DNA of 64,000 nucleotides from Prorocentrum cordatum (Eukaryota; Sar; Dinophyceae; Prorocentrales; Prorocentraceae), in the NCBI GenBank assembly GCA_963575745.1, contig CAUYUJ010021170.1, positions 790,801 to 854,800 on the forward strand. Reading direction: 5' to 3'. Under the pieces are notes generated by a model, which was given only the letters and a program-made list of their open reading frames with translations, searched no databases and was not told the DNA's origin. Of this stretch, positions 20,871-32,212 are shown in pieces. Every line of letters starts with the position of its first letter. Positions within the stretch are counted from its first letter, which is position 1. Both the position numbers and the translations under genes were made by a program.

Positions 20871-21107
20871 TGGTTTCGCTTGAGACATCCTGAAACAACG
20901 TGTTCGCTTCGCTTGATGTTGTTATCTCAACATAAGAAGGAAGTAACTTCGATGGCGAACTTTCCCGTGATAATGAAGTTCGGCCTCCGCGCCCCCGCGC
21001 CCCCGACCAAACTCTTATTGGTCGACGATAAAAAACTCTAACGACTTAAGGGGGGGGTACTTTATTCTCATCGGCATGCGGTTAGTCATCCGAATCACCA
21101 CAATCAC

Positions 21108-21140
21108 CACCCTGCACATCACCACAACAACCACCATCAT

Positions 21141-21171
<31 letters not shown>

Positions 21172-21377
21172 ATCAGCAGCAGCATCTGCATCACCATCAC
21201 CATCACCATGACCATGACCATCACCATCGCCAGCATCACATCCACCATCGCCATCATCATCATCATAATCATCATCACCACCACCATCACCACCACCATC
21301 ATATGACCAGCTCATCATCACCATCATCATCATCAACATCACCATCACCATCACACCATCACCACCACCATCACCAT

Positions 21378-21409
<32 letters not shown>

Positions 21410-21495
21410 TCATCACCATCGCCATCACCATCATCATCATCATCATCATCATCATTTATCATCATCATCATCAGCATCATCATCATCATCATCAG

Positions 21496-21547
<52 letters not shown>

Positions 21548-21600
21548 GTCATCATCCTCCTCATTATCATCGCCCTCCTCCTCCTCATCATCATACTCAT
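21108..21600. repeat. (CAT)n/(CAC)n compound microsatellite
   Basis: About 490 bp of CAT with CAC, CAG and CAA variants. It yields poly-His, poly-Ser, poly-Ile, poly-Met and poly-Asp frames on both strands. No gene is present. Confidence 0.95.
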
Positions 21601-22428
21601 GTCTGGAACCCTCCAGGCCAGCTCTTCGTGCTGCGTCCAGGGACGAGAGCCTCCAGGGGACGCCCAGAGGCCTCCGAGACGACGACGAAGACGCGGTCGT
21701 CCCTCAACACGGCCCCGAGAGCCAAAACAAGTCTCGTGAGAGCCAAAGCAAGGAGCACCTCACGAGGGGATCGGGACCGCGTGCACGAAGCCGACCACGA
21801 GTAGCGCATTGAGCAGGGACCCGCAACATGTTCCAAGAACAACTGCCATGCTCTTAGTACGTGAAGCCTGAATATTGAGCCAGTTATGCCTCAGCCGGAC
21901 ACGTTCTAATAATATTTCGTGCAAAGCACAAGAGCCTTCGTAGGTGGTTTATAAGCAAGTCAAGACGCTTCGCCACTGCTTACACGATGTCCTGTGGCAG
22001 GTTCCGGAAACCCTGAACCCAAACATGTTACCACGCCTTGGAGAAAAACTGTTTGCTTCCGCAAGCTTCCGCTGGCCTTCCGCAATCTTCCGCCAACGGA
22101 GCCGCCCCTGGTTTCCTTCCGCCGCCGTGCGCCGCCCTTCCGCGGCCACCCACCGAGGAAGAGCTGACAACTCCTTCGAGACTCGAAGGCGAGGCCGTTT
22201 CTGGAACGCCTCACGTGGCAATCTCCGGCTCTGCTCTCCAGAGCGCCTCCGCTCCCTCCCCCCCCCAACCCGCGACCGAGCCGCCCCCCCTCCCCCCCCC
22301 CACGACCCTCTGCGACCAGAGCGCCTCCGCTGGGGGGCACCCCACGTCTCCCTGGGTGCAGCGCCGCCCCTGCGCAGGCCTCCTCTGCCCCGCCCGCTGC
22401 TGCTTCCCCAGGCCCCATCTCATCTCGC
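21601..22428. other. no gene recognised
   Basis: GC-rich sequence with a CTTCCGC-rich segment at 22055-22145. No conserved protein motif was found in any frame. Confidence 0.5.
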
Positions 22429-22548
22429 CATCGCTCGGACGTCCATTCCACGTGCATGTTGCGGTTTCGCGCGTGTATGTTTCGCAAGGTGGTCCAAGAT
22501 GCTCCGTGATGGTCCTCGCCGAAAAGAAATGCACACGTCCGAGCCATG
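22429..22548. mobile_element. 120-bp terminal-inverted-repeat element, copy 2
   Basis: The ends CATCGCTCGGACGT and ACGTCCGAGCCATG (one mismatch) match the copy at 12275-12395, as does the interior (GTGGTCCAAGATGCTCC, GGTCCTCGCCGAA). Two further short elements follow immediately, making a nest of small repeats. Confidence 0.75.
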
Positions 22549-22556
22549 CCAAGCCA

Positions 22557-22720
22557 GTGGCGGCGCGCACAGGGGGGTAGGGGGAGGGGGAAGGCTTCTT
22601 AGAAGGAGGCTGTTTCTTAGGCGCTGGCCCTGCAGATGTGGAGAGGGCTTCTCGGGAGCCGGGGTGCTTCTGGGAAGCGTTTCCCCCCCGCCCCTGCTCC
22701 CCTCTGCGCCTGGCCGACAC
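22557..22720. mobile_element. foldback element with CTTCTTAGAAGG arms, copy 1
   Basis: A G-rich left arm with GGCTTCTTAGAAGGAGG and a C-rich right arm (GGGTGCTTCTGGGAAGC...CCCCTCTGCGCCTGG) form an imperfect inverted repeat. The layout is shared with 26046-26213. It is non-coding and about 165 bp. Confidence 0.65.
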
Positions 22721-22756
22721 CAGGCGTTGTGGTTTTTGGCGATGGGCATTTTGCAA

Positions 22757-22918
22757 GGGGCCCAAGGGGACACACAAAGAAAGAGTCAAATAACAGGATT
22801 CCCCATATTTCCATATATTTTCTGGGTTTTCGTCGTCCCCCCCACTTCTCATATTTTCCAATATTTTCTTGGGGATCGACGATTAATTCTGTCTGTGTGT
22901 TTTTTCCCCTCCTGATTT
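22757..22918 (+). repeat. dispersed CCCCATATTTTCCCATAT repeat, copy 1
   Basis: About 160 bp shared with 42329-42488, both on the plus strand: GGGCCC-AGGGACACA, GATTCCCCATATTT, TTCTGGGTTTTCGTC, a C run, ATATTTTC(T)TGGGG-ATCGACGATTA and TGTCTGTGTGT, ending CCCCTCCTGA. It contains an internal direct repeat (CCATATTTTC...TTCTGGG twice) and GATTCCCC/GGGGAATC near the two ends. Confidence 0.8.
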
Positions 22919-25249
22919 GTTGTTCGCCAGATTGGATCTCAGGATCATGGAGAAGTAACGACGGACGGTTTTCAATAGTGTTCGGCGTCTGGGGGAACTC
23001 GCCTCGGAATCGTCAGAAATCGACTCTCCACGTCGTGAAACAATCATGACGTCAAGGGTCTGGGGACGTTGTGCTGTCCTTTGGAGGACGACCCCCGAAA
23101 TTTCTGGACCCCTGCGCCCCGAAGTGCGGCTTTTCACCCCGAGTCGTTTTTTAACGGCCGGGGCCTGGCGACGGCCGGGGCCTGGCGACGGCCCCCAGGG
23201 AACGACGCCTGCAAAAAGAAACGCCCGCCGTGATGTGTTCTTTTCCACGACGCCAGGGGGCCTGGCTCGGAAGCGACGCCCCCGCCCCGATCGCTTCTGC
23301 TGCTGGCGCTCGGCGAGGCCGATGTCTGCGCGCGGAGAGCGTTCGACGTCGCCGCGCGCTCCAGAGGGGGCGAGGGCGCGGACCACGGGGGCCACGAGCC
23401 AGCCCTCGCGCGACCAGTGCCCACCCCCACCGGCATGGCCTCGGGCCCACTGGCCGACGAACCTCCGCCAGGTGGTGAGACAGGCCTCGGAACAAATTAG
23501 CGAACACTCATGATGCCGCATTCATCTGTCAACGGCTCCCCCTCCCCCCAATGTTCAAAGTTGGCGGTGGGTCTGATGAGATGCACTTCGACCGTAGTTT
23601 CCCCCGCGCGTGCCAACGTTGAGGTTGGGGGGGAGGGGGAGTGTTCAGTAATTGTTTCCCTCTACCGGATGTGCGTGCAGCTCCCTCTGGGTCTCGCGGG
23701 GCCTGCCCCCACCCTTTCGGGGGAGGGGGGCTGGCGGGGCGCGGATGCCATGGCCATGGCCCAGGGTGGGGGTCACAGGACTCGGCTGGACCGTGCTGCC
23801 CTCCGAACCGGGACGAACACTTTTTCTGATTCGCGGGTCAAGAGCGCACCTCTTCCGGTCGAAGCAAAGCGGGCCGCGCAGAGCTTGAATTACGCAGAGA
23901 AGGGGGAAATCGGGACGAACACGGACCCCTCATAAATCCGGCGTCTTGACTATTTCCCAACCGTCCTGTGGTGTCGGGTCCTCGTTTTGAAGAGACAGGG
24001 CCCAGCGTTCTCCTTCCTTCCTTCCTTCCATCCTTCCTCCTCCTCCTTCGCCAGGCTAATTTGCGAGGCGCGGGCCCCCGACCCCAAGACGGCGGAAGTC
24101 GGCCGACCCCTCCGCCGCCCGCGCCCGTGCCACAAGCCTGCGCCTGCTGCCCGACGCCGGCAGCGGCGCTGAGTGTGTGGTGTGTTGCTGTCAGTTGCTG
24201 CTGGGCGATTCGAGCTTAGAATGCACCGACGGCATAAAGCACAATAGCATCAACTTTCGGAGGGCGGGGGGCCAAGAGATGCCTCCCGTTGCAACCTCCT
24301 CCTCAAGATGAGGGAGTGTCTTGAAGCGAGTTGCTAAGCACGACGTGCGGGAGCAGTGGGAACGAAAGAGAGACGACCGAACCAACCGCCACATCACGTG
24401 CCCGCATCCAGGCGGCGGGTGGCGGTGTTCGACCGGCGCAATCGTTGTCGAAGGAACTTAATATTCACACGTGTATAACTATGATAAGAGGTGTATGTAT
24501 ACACCATATGGCATAAACATCTGTATATAATGTGTACAGAATCATAAGCATGAACTCTCACAGCTACGCGCGGACTTTTGAGATCTGTGCCTTGACCCCC
24601 CGCCTGCCCTGGCGCGCGATGCGCAGAACGCGCAAGGGGCGGAGCAGGAGGCGCCGCCAAGGGGGGGGGGACCCAGCGCCGATCCAAGAAAGCCGCGCAG
24701 AACTCCAAACATTAAGACGAAGCCAGGACGAGGATAAAATCGGGAGGGGATGAATCGAGAAGCTCTGATATCCTGCGGCTCTGGAGGATGTCTCGGGCGC
24801 AGGGGCCTCCCCAGAGCGTTCCAGAACGCTCTGAAAGCGTTCCAGGCCCCGTCCTCGTCCTGGCCCCGTCCGCAAAACGCTCTGAACGGTCTGAACGCTC
24901 TGGAACGGATCTATCCTCGTCCTATAGCCCCGTCCGAAAAAAAAGTGTAAAACGGTGAAGGAACACTGAACCCCTCCCCCAAGACCAGGGTTCCTGCTCC
25001 AATGGCCCGACGGAATGTTGATGCTGTGCTCTCTTCTTCGAGCCATGGCGGCAGCGGCAGCGGCAGCATCGGCAGCGAGGCGGCGTTGCCGCAGGCGGGC
25101 CCGCCGACCTCGGCCACCTGCGCCGTCTCCGCCCCGCCGTCGCTGCAGAGCTTGGTCAGCGCGTTCACGAGCAGCGGGGCCAAGACCGGCCTGCATTCAG
25201 AGGCAACTGCTGGGAGGTCTTCGTCGGAAGGATTACTGAGGATTGAGCC
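22919..25249. other. no gene recognised; small duplication and hairpin
   Basis: Contents are a 20-bp tandem duplication (GGCCGGGGCCTGGCGAC, 23157-23192), a (CTTC)n run at 24010-24045, and at 24812-24833 a perfect 9-bp inverted repeat CAGAGCGTT-CCAG-AACGCTCTG within a cluster of GAACGCTCTG words (24812-24905). No frame carries a recognisable domain. Confidence 0.55.
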
Positions 25250-25405
25250 CCGTTGGGGTGCCGGTGCGCCGGATTAGGCCGCGGAGTTAGCGGGATCAAG
25301 CCCGATCAGGCGGGATTAAGCCGGATTGAGCCAGATTAGTCCAGCTTAAGCCAGAGTTCGGACCAGGGCAAAATCAGAATCTGACCTCCAATTCGGAGAA
25401 TGTCT
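25250..25405 (+). repeat. dispersed GGATTA/GGATTGAGC repeat, copy 1
   Basis: CGCCGGATTAGGCCGCGGA is followed by several GGATTAAGC/GGATTGAGC words, ending in GGACCAGGGCAAAATCAGAATCTGACC. The same order occurs at 42708-42830. Confidence 0.75.
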
Positions 25406-25727
25406 GCAGCCAGGTGGACCCCATCGGGGGCATCCGATACCCCAGCGGCGATTGAACCCATCAGGACAAGGCTCGCTAGTGGTCGCGAAAGCAAGGAATA
25501 CCAAACTGCACTAAACTTCAAATTTACAAACATTCATGCTTCTGTGGTTTGTGCTTCTGCGAGAAAACAAGGGTGCGCATGCCAACCCCCCTCTGGCCAC
25601 GCTGCCCAGGCTCCGCCGAGCCCGTCGGTTCGTCCGTCCTCGAACCGCTGCTCGGAGCCGGCTGAGGAGCGCACCGACGTCACCATTTGAAGTGCGCCTG
25701 AGATGACTGGACGACGCCAGCCGTAAG

Positions 25728-25896
25728 TGACCACCTACCAAACCACCCCAACCCAACCCGAAGACCCGAATTTCGGGTTGGGGGGGGTAAGGGTTCCACA
25801 TGTGTTTTTGTCGATGTTTCCCGACCACCCCCCCACTGGAAATCGGAGGTAAATTTGAGCCTTCGGGTTGGGTTGGGGTGGTTTGGTGGGCGGTGA
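25728..25896. mobile_element. 170-bp terminal-inverted-repeat element, copy 2, with 5-bp target-site duplication
   Basis: The inner arm ACCAAACCACCCCAACCCAA (then CCCGAAG) is perfectly inverted at the right end. The outer bases TGACC/GGTGA continue the arm with a few mismatches. The perfect duplication GTAAG lies at 25723-25727 and 25897-25901. The size, lack of coding potential and a second copy at 12504-12675 fit a MITE-like non-autonomous DNA transposon. The transposase source is not in the window. Confidence 0.88.
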
Positions 25897-26045
25897 GTAA
25901 GATGAAACCAGGATCGGGACAAAGCCGGATCGGCACAACCCGGGATCTCTGGGAGCCAGGGCGCGTCTGGCGGACGCGTCGGGCGCCGCGGCTGTCTGGA
26001 AGCGCCCTGGAGAGCGCTCCGAGGGTGTTCTGCAACGCTCTTTGG

Positions 26046-26213
26046 CGGCGCGCACAAGGCGGGTGGAGGGAGGGGGGAGGGCTTCTTAGAAGGAGGCTGC
26101 TTCATAGAAGGCGCCGGCCTTACATCTATAGACAAGGCCCGCGCCTTCTAAGAAGCAGGGGTGCTTCTAAGAAGCCCCCCCCCCTCCCCCCACCCCCCTC
26201 TGCGCGTGGCTGA
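26046..26213. mobile_element. foldback element with CTTCTTAGAAGG arms, copy 2
   Basis: GCGCGCACAAGGCGGGTGG...GGGCTTCTTAGAAGGAGG is inverted as CTTCTAAGAAGCCCCC...CCCCTCTGCGCGTGG. It is more symmetric than the copy at 22557, so it shows the original structure best. It is non-coding. Confidence 0.7.
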
Positions 26214-26569
26214 CCTCTGGACCGATTCCACCCCCCGATCCTGGGCCTGCCGGAACGCCGTGAACCCGGCGAGCTCGATGCACGCTGCCGCGCGTGCCAG
26301 CGAGCGCGGGGGTCAATCATTCGCTCCGCGATCACACCCGCGTCCTGCGGGCCAGGCCGCCCGGTCTTTGAATTAGCACGCACGCGCCGCTCGCAATGCG
26401 AGCGAGGTGAAAGAAGGTCGCGAAGCAGATCCGCAAACCCCACTCGAAAAGGGGGCGGGGCCGATTACAAATTGTACCACCCAAGCCGGAACAACGACCC
26501 AAAAATACGGTCGCAACACATCACCAGCCAGGATAGCAACTGCACGCGACGTCTGGCCATCGTCAAGAA

Positions 26570-26890
26570 CAGGAGGGAGGAAGGGGAAAAGAGGGAAAAA
26601 GGAGATGGAAAGAGAGAGAGAGATAATGAGAAATATATAGATAGAGACAGAGAGAGAGAGAGAGAGAGAGAAAAACATAGAGAAACAAACAACAAAGAGA
26701 GAGAGGGAGAAAGCTACATAGATGACAAAACAAACAAACAAAGAGAGAGAGAGAGAGAAACAACAGAGAGAGAGAGAGAGCGAGAGAAAGAAAGAGAGAG
26801 AGAGAGAGACAACAAAAGGGAACGAGAGAAGGGGAAGAAAGAGAGAGAGAGAGAGAGAGAAAAAAAAAAAAGAGAGAACACAAAGGAATA
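26570..26890. repeat. polypurine (AG)n tract
   Basis: About 320 bp almost free of pyrimidines on the plus strand, with AGAG runs. It has mirror-repeat and triplex potential. The Glu/Arg frame (plus) and Leu/Ser frames (minus) over it are artefacts. Confidence 0.9.
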
Positions 26891-29059
26891 ACAAACGAAA
26901 AGACAAGTGCGCCCCCTGCCAGTGAATTAGCTGGAACCTACAGGCTGGCCAGAGCAACAAACCAACGCACATGTTACATCACCAGACAGGAGGCACGCTG
27001 CACAGAATGCCACCATTGCCCCCGGACTTGGGGGAACCGCAACATACCGATACCGCGACTCCCCGGACATCTGCCGGGGGCGTGTTCTGGGGAAAATTCC
27101 AGGGGGGAATCCCGCTGGGCAGTCGAGCGACGCGAGCTGGGACAACAGCAGCTCAGAATCGGTTCCTGGCCACCTCCCGAGGGTGTATCCAGCCGTGGCG
27201 ACGAGGGGACCCCCGCATGCCAACTGCAGTTGGGGCGTTGACCAAAGGAACCCTAAATAAGGAACGAGGCCCCCTTTTCCCATGAGTTAAAAACTCCGAC
27301 TTCCCATGGGAAACCGCAGGGAAACCCAAGGAGCACCGCAAAACAAAACTTGAGGAACACGGAGCCCCTCCCAAACGAAAAGGGTTCCTCCTTCAGCGCC
27401 CCGACTGCATCGTGGTGACAAATGGCCCGTCCTCAGCAGCAGGCGACACCCGGGGCGGCGAACTCAGCCGCGGCCCTGGGACGCCGCAGGGCAGACAGCG
27501 CGGCGCGCGCTGCCCGCAGCACGAGCCCGAGCCGAGCCGATCCTCCCCGCACTCGCACCGCGGTGCTCGGAAGACGAGCAGACGAGGTCGACGTGCACCT
27601 CCGAAGGTCCGCGTGGGACTCCTGGATCTGCGCTGCGACCCCGTCTCCGACGCGCCAGGAGGGGCCGCCGCTGCGAGTCCGGGCGCCGATCCAAGAAACC
27701 CGCCCGATCCCCCGAGAGTCGATGCCATGCCGTCATTTGTCCCCCCCCAGACCTGTTATATCGAGCCTTCCTGCGCGCACTCGGGGTCGGACCCAGTCGG
27801 TGAGATTCGGGATGCGCGCGGACAGCCCTCCCAGGTTGTCGCGGCTGGCAACGGCAGGCCCGTCGATTTGGAGGGCCCGAGAAGGCAGTCACCGCAACCT
27901 CTTGTCGGCATTCGGCCGCCCAACTTCGCCAGGCAACAGAACTTTGTTGCCTTGAGGGCGTGGGGCAGCCGTCAAACGACTTGCGCGCGCTGGCCGCTGG
28001 ACATGGTCGGCCGCCGCGTTCCGTCGCGGACGGGTGGTCTCCGTTGCTGCGATGCCGCCCAGCGACGGCAAGCCAAATGGACAGGTACAGAGAGCACCTG
28101 TTTACCCCAGACTGCTTCTACAGGTCGAGCGAGTACCAATCGACCCATCTGGTAAGAGCGGCTGCCTCTACAGTAGAAGAAGCACCTTTTTACCCAACTT
28201 CTCCTCTTAAAGGCACGCGCATAGCGCCAGGGGCGAACAGGAAGAATATGTACCCGTGTACCCCCCGGCGAGTACCTCAGAGAGAATCTGTTCCTACAGG
28301 CACAGGCTCAATCTGAGGCCGCGCCCTGCCATTTCACCCCAGGCGGCTATGGCGCCTGAGTCGCCGAAGCCGCGCCCTTCCTGTCTACCTGACTGGTGCT
28401 CCCTGGTGCCCGAGCACTCTTGCAAGGGCGTCTGCCCGGATAAACAGGTGCCGGCCGCATTCCGCAATCAAGCATAAACGATTATCGAAAGGAGGGGAAG
28501 GGGAGGGAACAAGGAAGAGGAAGGAACACAACAACCAGAAGAAAAGAGAAAGACAGCCTAGAAACTGCCTCAAGAGAGGCCCCAGCACGGCCAAAAGATC
28601 GCCCACGACATACATGGAGCCCACGACGGCCCCAATATCTGCTCAACCGCCCCCAATAGATTTCAACCGAGCCTCCTCGGCTGAGCTCGGCGGAGGGGGT
28701 GGTGGAGGAGGACAGAGGGGGGGGGGGAGGAGGGGATATACGATCCTGTAGGCCGACGGGCTTCGTCCTGAGCTCCCGGGGGAGCTCTCCGCAGCCTGCG
28801 CTCCTGGCTGTGCCCGAGGCCTGCCCCTCCCGCCCTCGAGCAGCTGCACCTGGCCAGCAGGGCCCCCATCGGGCAGCCCAGGGCGGCCTCCACACCTCGA
28901 CCCCCGGGGGCGCGCGGAGGGCCCCATGGGGCGCCACAGCCCGGGGCGGCGCGCTGGGGAGCCGAGACCGCCCTGGGCTGCTCGGGGGGGGGGAGGGAAG
29001 GGGGGGCTGTGGAGGTCGGCTGGGACCACAGTCGGGCTCGAGTGGACGGGACCTCAGTG
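26891..29059. other. no gene recognised
   Basis: No motif-bearing frame was found. TCTACAG-containing words recur at 28095-28300 (CTTCTACAGGT, CTCTACAGTAG, TTCCTACAGGC), too irregular to call a repeat. G-rich runs lie at 28715-28735 and 28985-29010. Confidence 0.45.
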
Positions 29060-29215
29060 GGCCCTGGAAACGGCGAGGCCGATTCTTTTCCAGTTCCGGT
29101 TTGCCGTTTTTTTGCCGGTTCCGACGCCGTTTTCTTACCGGTTCCGTCGCCGTTTTTTGACCTGTTCCGGCTCCGGTTCCAATCCTGGAGCCGTTTTTGT
29201 TGCCGTTTCCGGTCG
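29060..29215 (+). repeat. dispersed repeat rich in GTTCCGG / GCCGTT (copy 2)
   Basis: GTGGGCCCTGGAAACGGCGAGG, then GTTCCGG, GCCGTTTT and GGTTCCG words in the same order as at 8560-8700. Confidence 0.75.
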
Positions 29216-29399
29216 CCCACAAAGGACGGGACACGCGAGAGGACACAAAAGACCCTGCCGAGGGCCACAGCGCCACAGGAGTGCAAGAAGGCACGTGTCG
29301 CGAGGCACAGGGCACAAAGGTACCCTTGAGCTGGCAGGGTCGACCTACTCATCCGGGCCGACTGTACCCGAAGGGCCTGTTGAGGCCGCTGCGGCGGCC

Positions 29400-29640
29400 C
29401 CTGCGACACGCTTCTCCCCCTGCGAGCCGACGGCGTGTCGCTCCGCTCTGCAGGGCGGGAGGCTGGGGAAGGCTCCAGTCAACGTCTCGAGCCTTTCCCA
29501 GCCTCCTGCCCTGCAACCGCCCATCCCGTTCATGGGGACCTGTGGGTGGTTCGCATGTCGCGCCGCAGCGTGGTGGATCGAACCGACGACGCGACGCGCT
29601 AAGCCGAAATTTCCGACCGTAACTCGGGAATCCACGGACG
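29400..29640 (+). repeat. GTCGCG dispersed repeat, copy 2
   Basis: CGACACGCTTC, GCGTGTCGCTCCGCTCTGCAGG, GTCGCGCCGCAGCGTGG and GACGCGCTAAGCCGAAATTTC in the order seen at 30330-30520 and 55480-55690. An extra segment lies in the middle of this copy. Confidence 0.65.
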
Positions 29641-30329
29641 GGAACCACGCCCCGAAGCCTTTCCACGTCCAGTCGCGCCCCCTCCCGGGTCCCTGCCCTT
29701 ACCGAGCCGGATCCAGCAGCGCGACCCGATGGACGGGAACCACGCCCTCCTCCGGAGTCTCGGCGCGCCGCCTCGTTCCGCGCCGGCCCGTGCTCCCGGG
29801 GGCAGGGCGCACGCCTCACGCTGACCGGCATTCTCGCCAGGGTGGTCTCGAAGCAGGCCCGCATGATGGCGAGCGCCTGGCGGGGGGCGAGATCGAACCC
29901 ATTCGGCCGCCGAACGGGCGAGGTTCCCACCAGCAACCTGGATTTGAGCGGGTCCGGCTGGACATGTGGAGGCCGATCACCGAACGAGCTCCCCACGCCG
30001 CATGGGCTCAGAAGGGAACCCTGGGTTTGGGGCGGAGAGGAATGATGAGGCGGTCGCAGGGTGTCGGGATGACGTGAAGTTTCCTAGCGCACGTCATGCA
30101 CCTGCGGCGGGAGAGCCGTCGCCGTGACGACACAGAGTGGCCGGCTCGAGAGGAGCAGCAAACAGCTCAAACATAAACTTTCGAAGTCCGCTCGGATGTT
30201 GTGGATCGGCGCTGGACCGCCTTTGCGGCGCCTCCCGCACCGCCCCTGGCCCGCTCCGTCGATCCGCGCGGACCTCCAACACAATTACTCTTGTGGTCGT
30301 GAACTCTCTTGCTTGGCACTCAGTGTCAC

Positions 30330-30520
30330 CGCTACGGCCTCGGCGACACCCTTGGCCTTGCGAGCGGATAGCGTGTCGCTGCGCTCCGCGGGGCGGGATG
30401 CGCGGAGCGGCTCGGGGTGTCGACGTTTCGGGAACGGGGGCGCGGGTAGCGTGTCGCGCCGACGCAAGGTTGGCCAAAACCAGCGGCGCGACAAGCTTAG
30501 CCAAAATTCCTGACCACATG
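30330..30520 (+). repeat. GTCGCG dispersed repeat, copy 3
   Basis: CGGCGACACC, AGCGTGTCGCTGCGCTCCGC, GTGTCGCGCCGACGC and GCGCGACAAGCTTAGCCAAA follow in order. The last block (AGCCAAAATTCCTGACC) is shared with 55670. Confidence 0.7.
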
Positions 30521-32102
30521 TCGGGACGACAGGGACATGCCAGTGTGGAATGTGCCATGTGAGGGGAGCTCGCCGGTGTGACTATGCCTGTTTGGGCATG
30601 CAAGGACGGCGGGGACATCCCGCAACGGTCGCCAGCGTGGGGGATGCTAGGCCTATGCGGCACCAAGCGACCCCGTGAAACACAGCAAGAAAACCAGCCA
30701 AGATTCCCCAATCAGAACCACACGGGCGCTGTGCGAGCGCTCGTGTTCTTGCGCAGGCCCAGGCGCTGCCAGGAGGCACGCGGTGAACATCACGATGGGT
30801 CTTGAGCCTGGCGCCCGCTCGCGCTGGCGTTGTCGCTGTGTCGGGTCACCCCCTCGAGCTCCCCCCGCCTATCCGCATCCTCCTCCGCTTGCCCTCCCCG
30901 CCCAGCTCCCACATCCTCTCCCCTCCATCGTGCTTCCCCGCTCCTCGCTGCGTCCTCGCTTCTCGCTTTCCGCTGCCACTGCGCGCGCTCGTACGTTTGA
31001 GCGGAGCCCCATCTTGGCCTCGACCGCGGCCTGATCTCCTGCGCCCGACTCCACAAGCGTCGCATTCGAAATCTATGTTGCTTCTCGCTCTTATATATAT
31101 ATATATATATATATATAGCTGTCCTTCTCTCGTTCTCTCTCCCTCTCCCTCTCTCTCTCTCGCACTGTTCCGATACACGCCGATGCGAGTACCATGAGAG
31201 GACTAACGGAAGAAATCCTGGGTATTTCCACGATGGGCAATGACATGATATCACTGGGGGTCCAACTTCCAACATAAAGTTCCACAAAGACCGCAGGATG
31301 TTCCCAAGATGGCAGCTCAGCTTGAGAGACGAATGCTGCCCGCCTCCATCTCCTCGTCCACTCCCGCATCTTCCTCCTCCTCAGTTTTCCCCCTCCTCCC
31401 TTCCTCGTCCTCTTCTATCCCCGTTTCCCATTTCTCTTGGCCTTCCCATCGATGTCGAACACCTCATCACCTCCCCCTTGGTTTTTCTTCGAATGTGACG
31501 TCCCCCCTTGCACATCTCTCGCATCCAGGAGGTGGCCCGTTGACTGCCGCGGGAGGCGGCGAACTGTGACGGCCGATCCTCCCTTGTCCTCCCTCCCTTC
31601 GTCTGCCTTCCTTTCGGGCCGCCCGGGCTCTGGCTCGCCTCCCGGGCTTCTGGCCTTCGCTGACTTGTTGTTCGGGGATTGAGTTTGCGACGCCGCTAGA
31701 AGATGGTGGCCGGGCTGCACACAACAACTCCCGCCCACCCCCCAAACCGCTCCCACTTAGCTAAATACGCATATGCATATCAGACACTGGAGACCCACGG
31801 CGCGCGCTTCGCGCGCGCTCACGTTCTCCGGAATCCCAGCTCGCAATGGGATGCCGCAGTTTGGGCAACGGTTTCGGATATCACGTTCGTCCGAAGACGC
31901 TACATCAGCACGTAGTATACAACCCTTCCCTGAGCACGAAGAGCTCCAGGATGCCGACGAAGATGACGAGGGGGCGGTCTGGAGGTCGAGAAAGTCGAAA
32001 AAGAGGGAGAAAGAGTCCAGGAGCATAAAAAAAGGCGACGACGACGAGAGCAGAACGGGAAGGATGCGGCAGGAGCAGAAGGAGAAGTGGAGTCTCTGAG
32101 GA
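30521..32102. other. no gene; (AT)n and (CT)n microsatellites
   Basis: Pyrimidine-rich 30840-31000, (AT)n at 31092-31118 and (CT)n at 31123-31165. ORFs here lack domains. Confidence 0.55.
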
Positions 32103-32109
32103 CGAGCAG

Positions 32110-32159
32110 CAGGAGGAGGAGGAGGAGGAGGAGGAGGAGGAGGAGGAGGAGGAGGAGGA
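32110..32159. repeat. (GGA)n tract on the 3' side of LINE copy B
   Basis: About 16 GGA units, then CACAAAGAGGACACAAAGAG, which includes the left target-site duplication of copy B. Confidence 0.95.
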
Positions 32160-32162
32160 CAC

Positions 32163-32179
32163 AAAGAGGACACAAAGAG
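32163..32179. repeat. target-site duplication of LINE copy B, left copy
   Basis: AAAGAGGACACAAAGAG (17 bp), identical to 37473-37489. Together they bracket 32180-37472. Confidence 0.88.
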
Positions 32180-32212
32180 CGAACGTCCACATGAGGCGGA
32201 CGCTCCAGTCGA

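Noticed and set aside
30799-30812. CTTGAGCCTGGC as a possible spliced-leader relic
   Set aside because: Only the 8 leader 3' bases and a TGGC match; the leader 5' half is absent and no element start lies there.
32110-32179. GGA tract as the LINE's own 3' tail
   Set aside because: In copy B the tract lies outside a 17-bp duplication of different sequence and is present on both sides, so it belongs to the target and not to the element.
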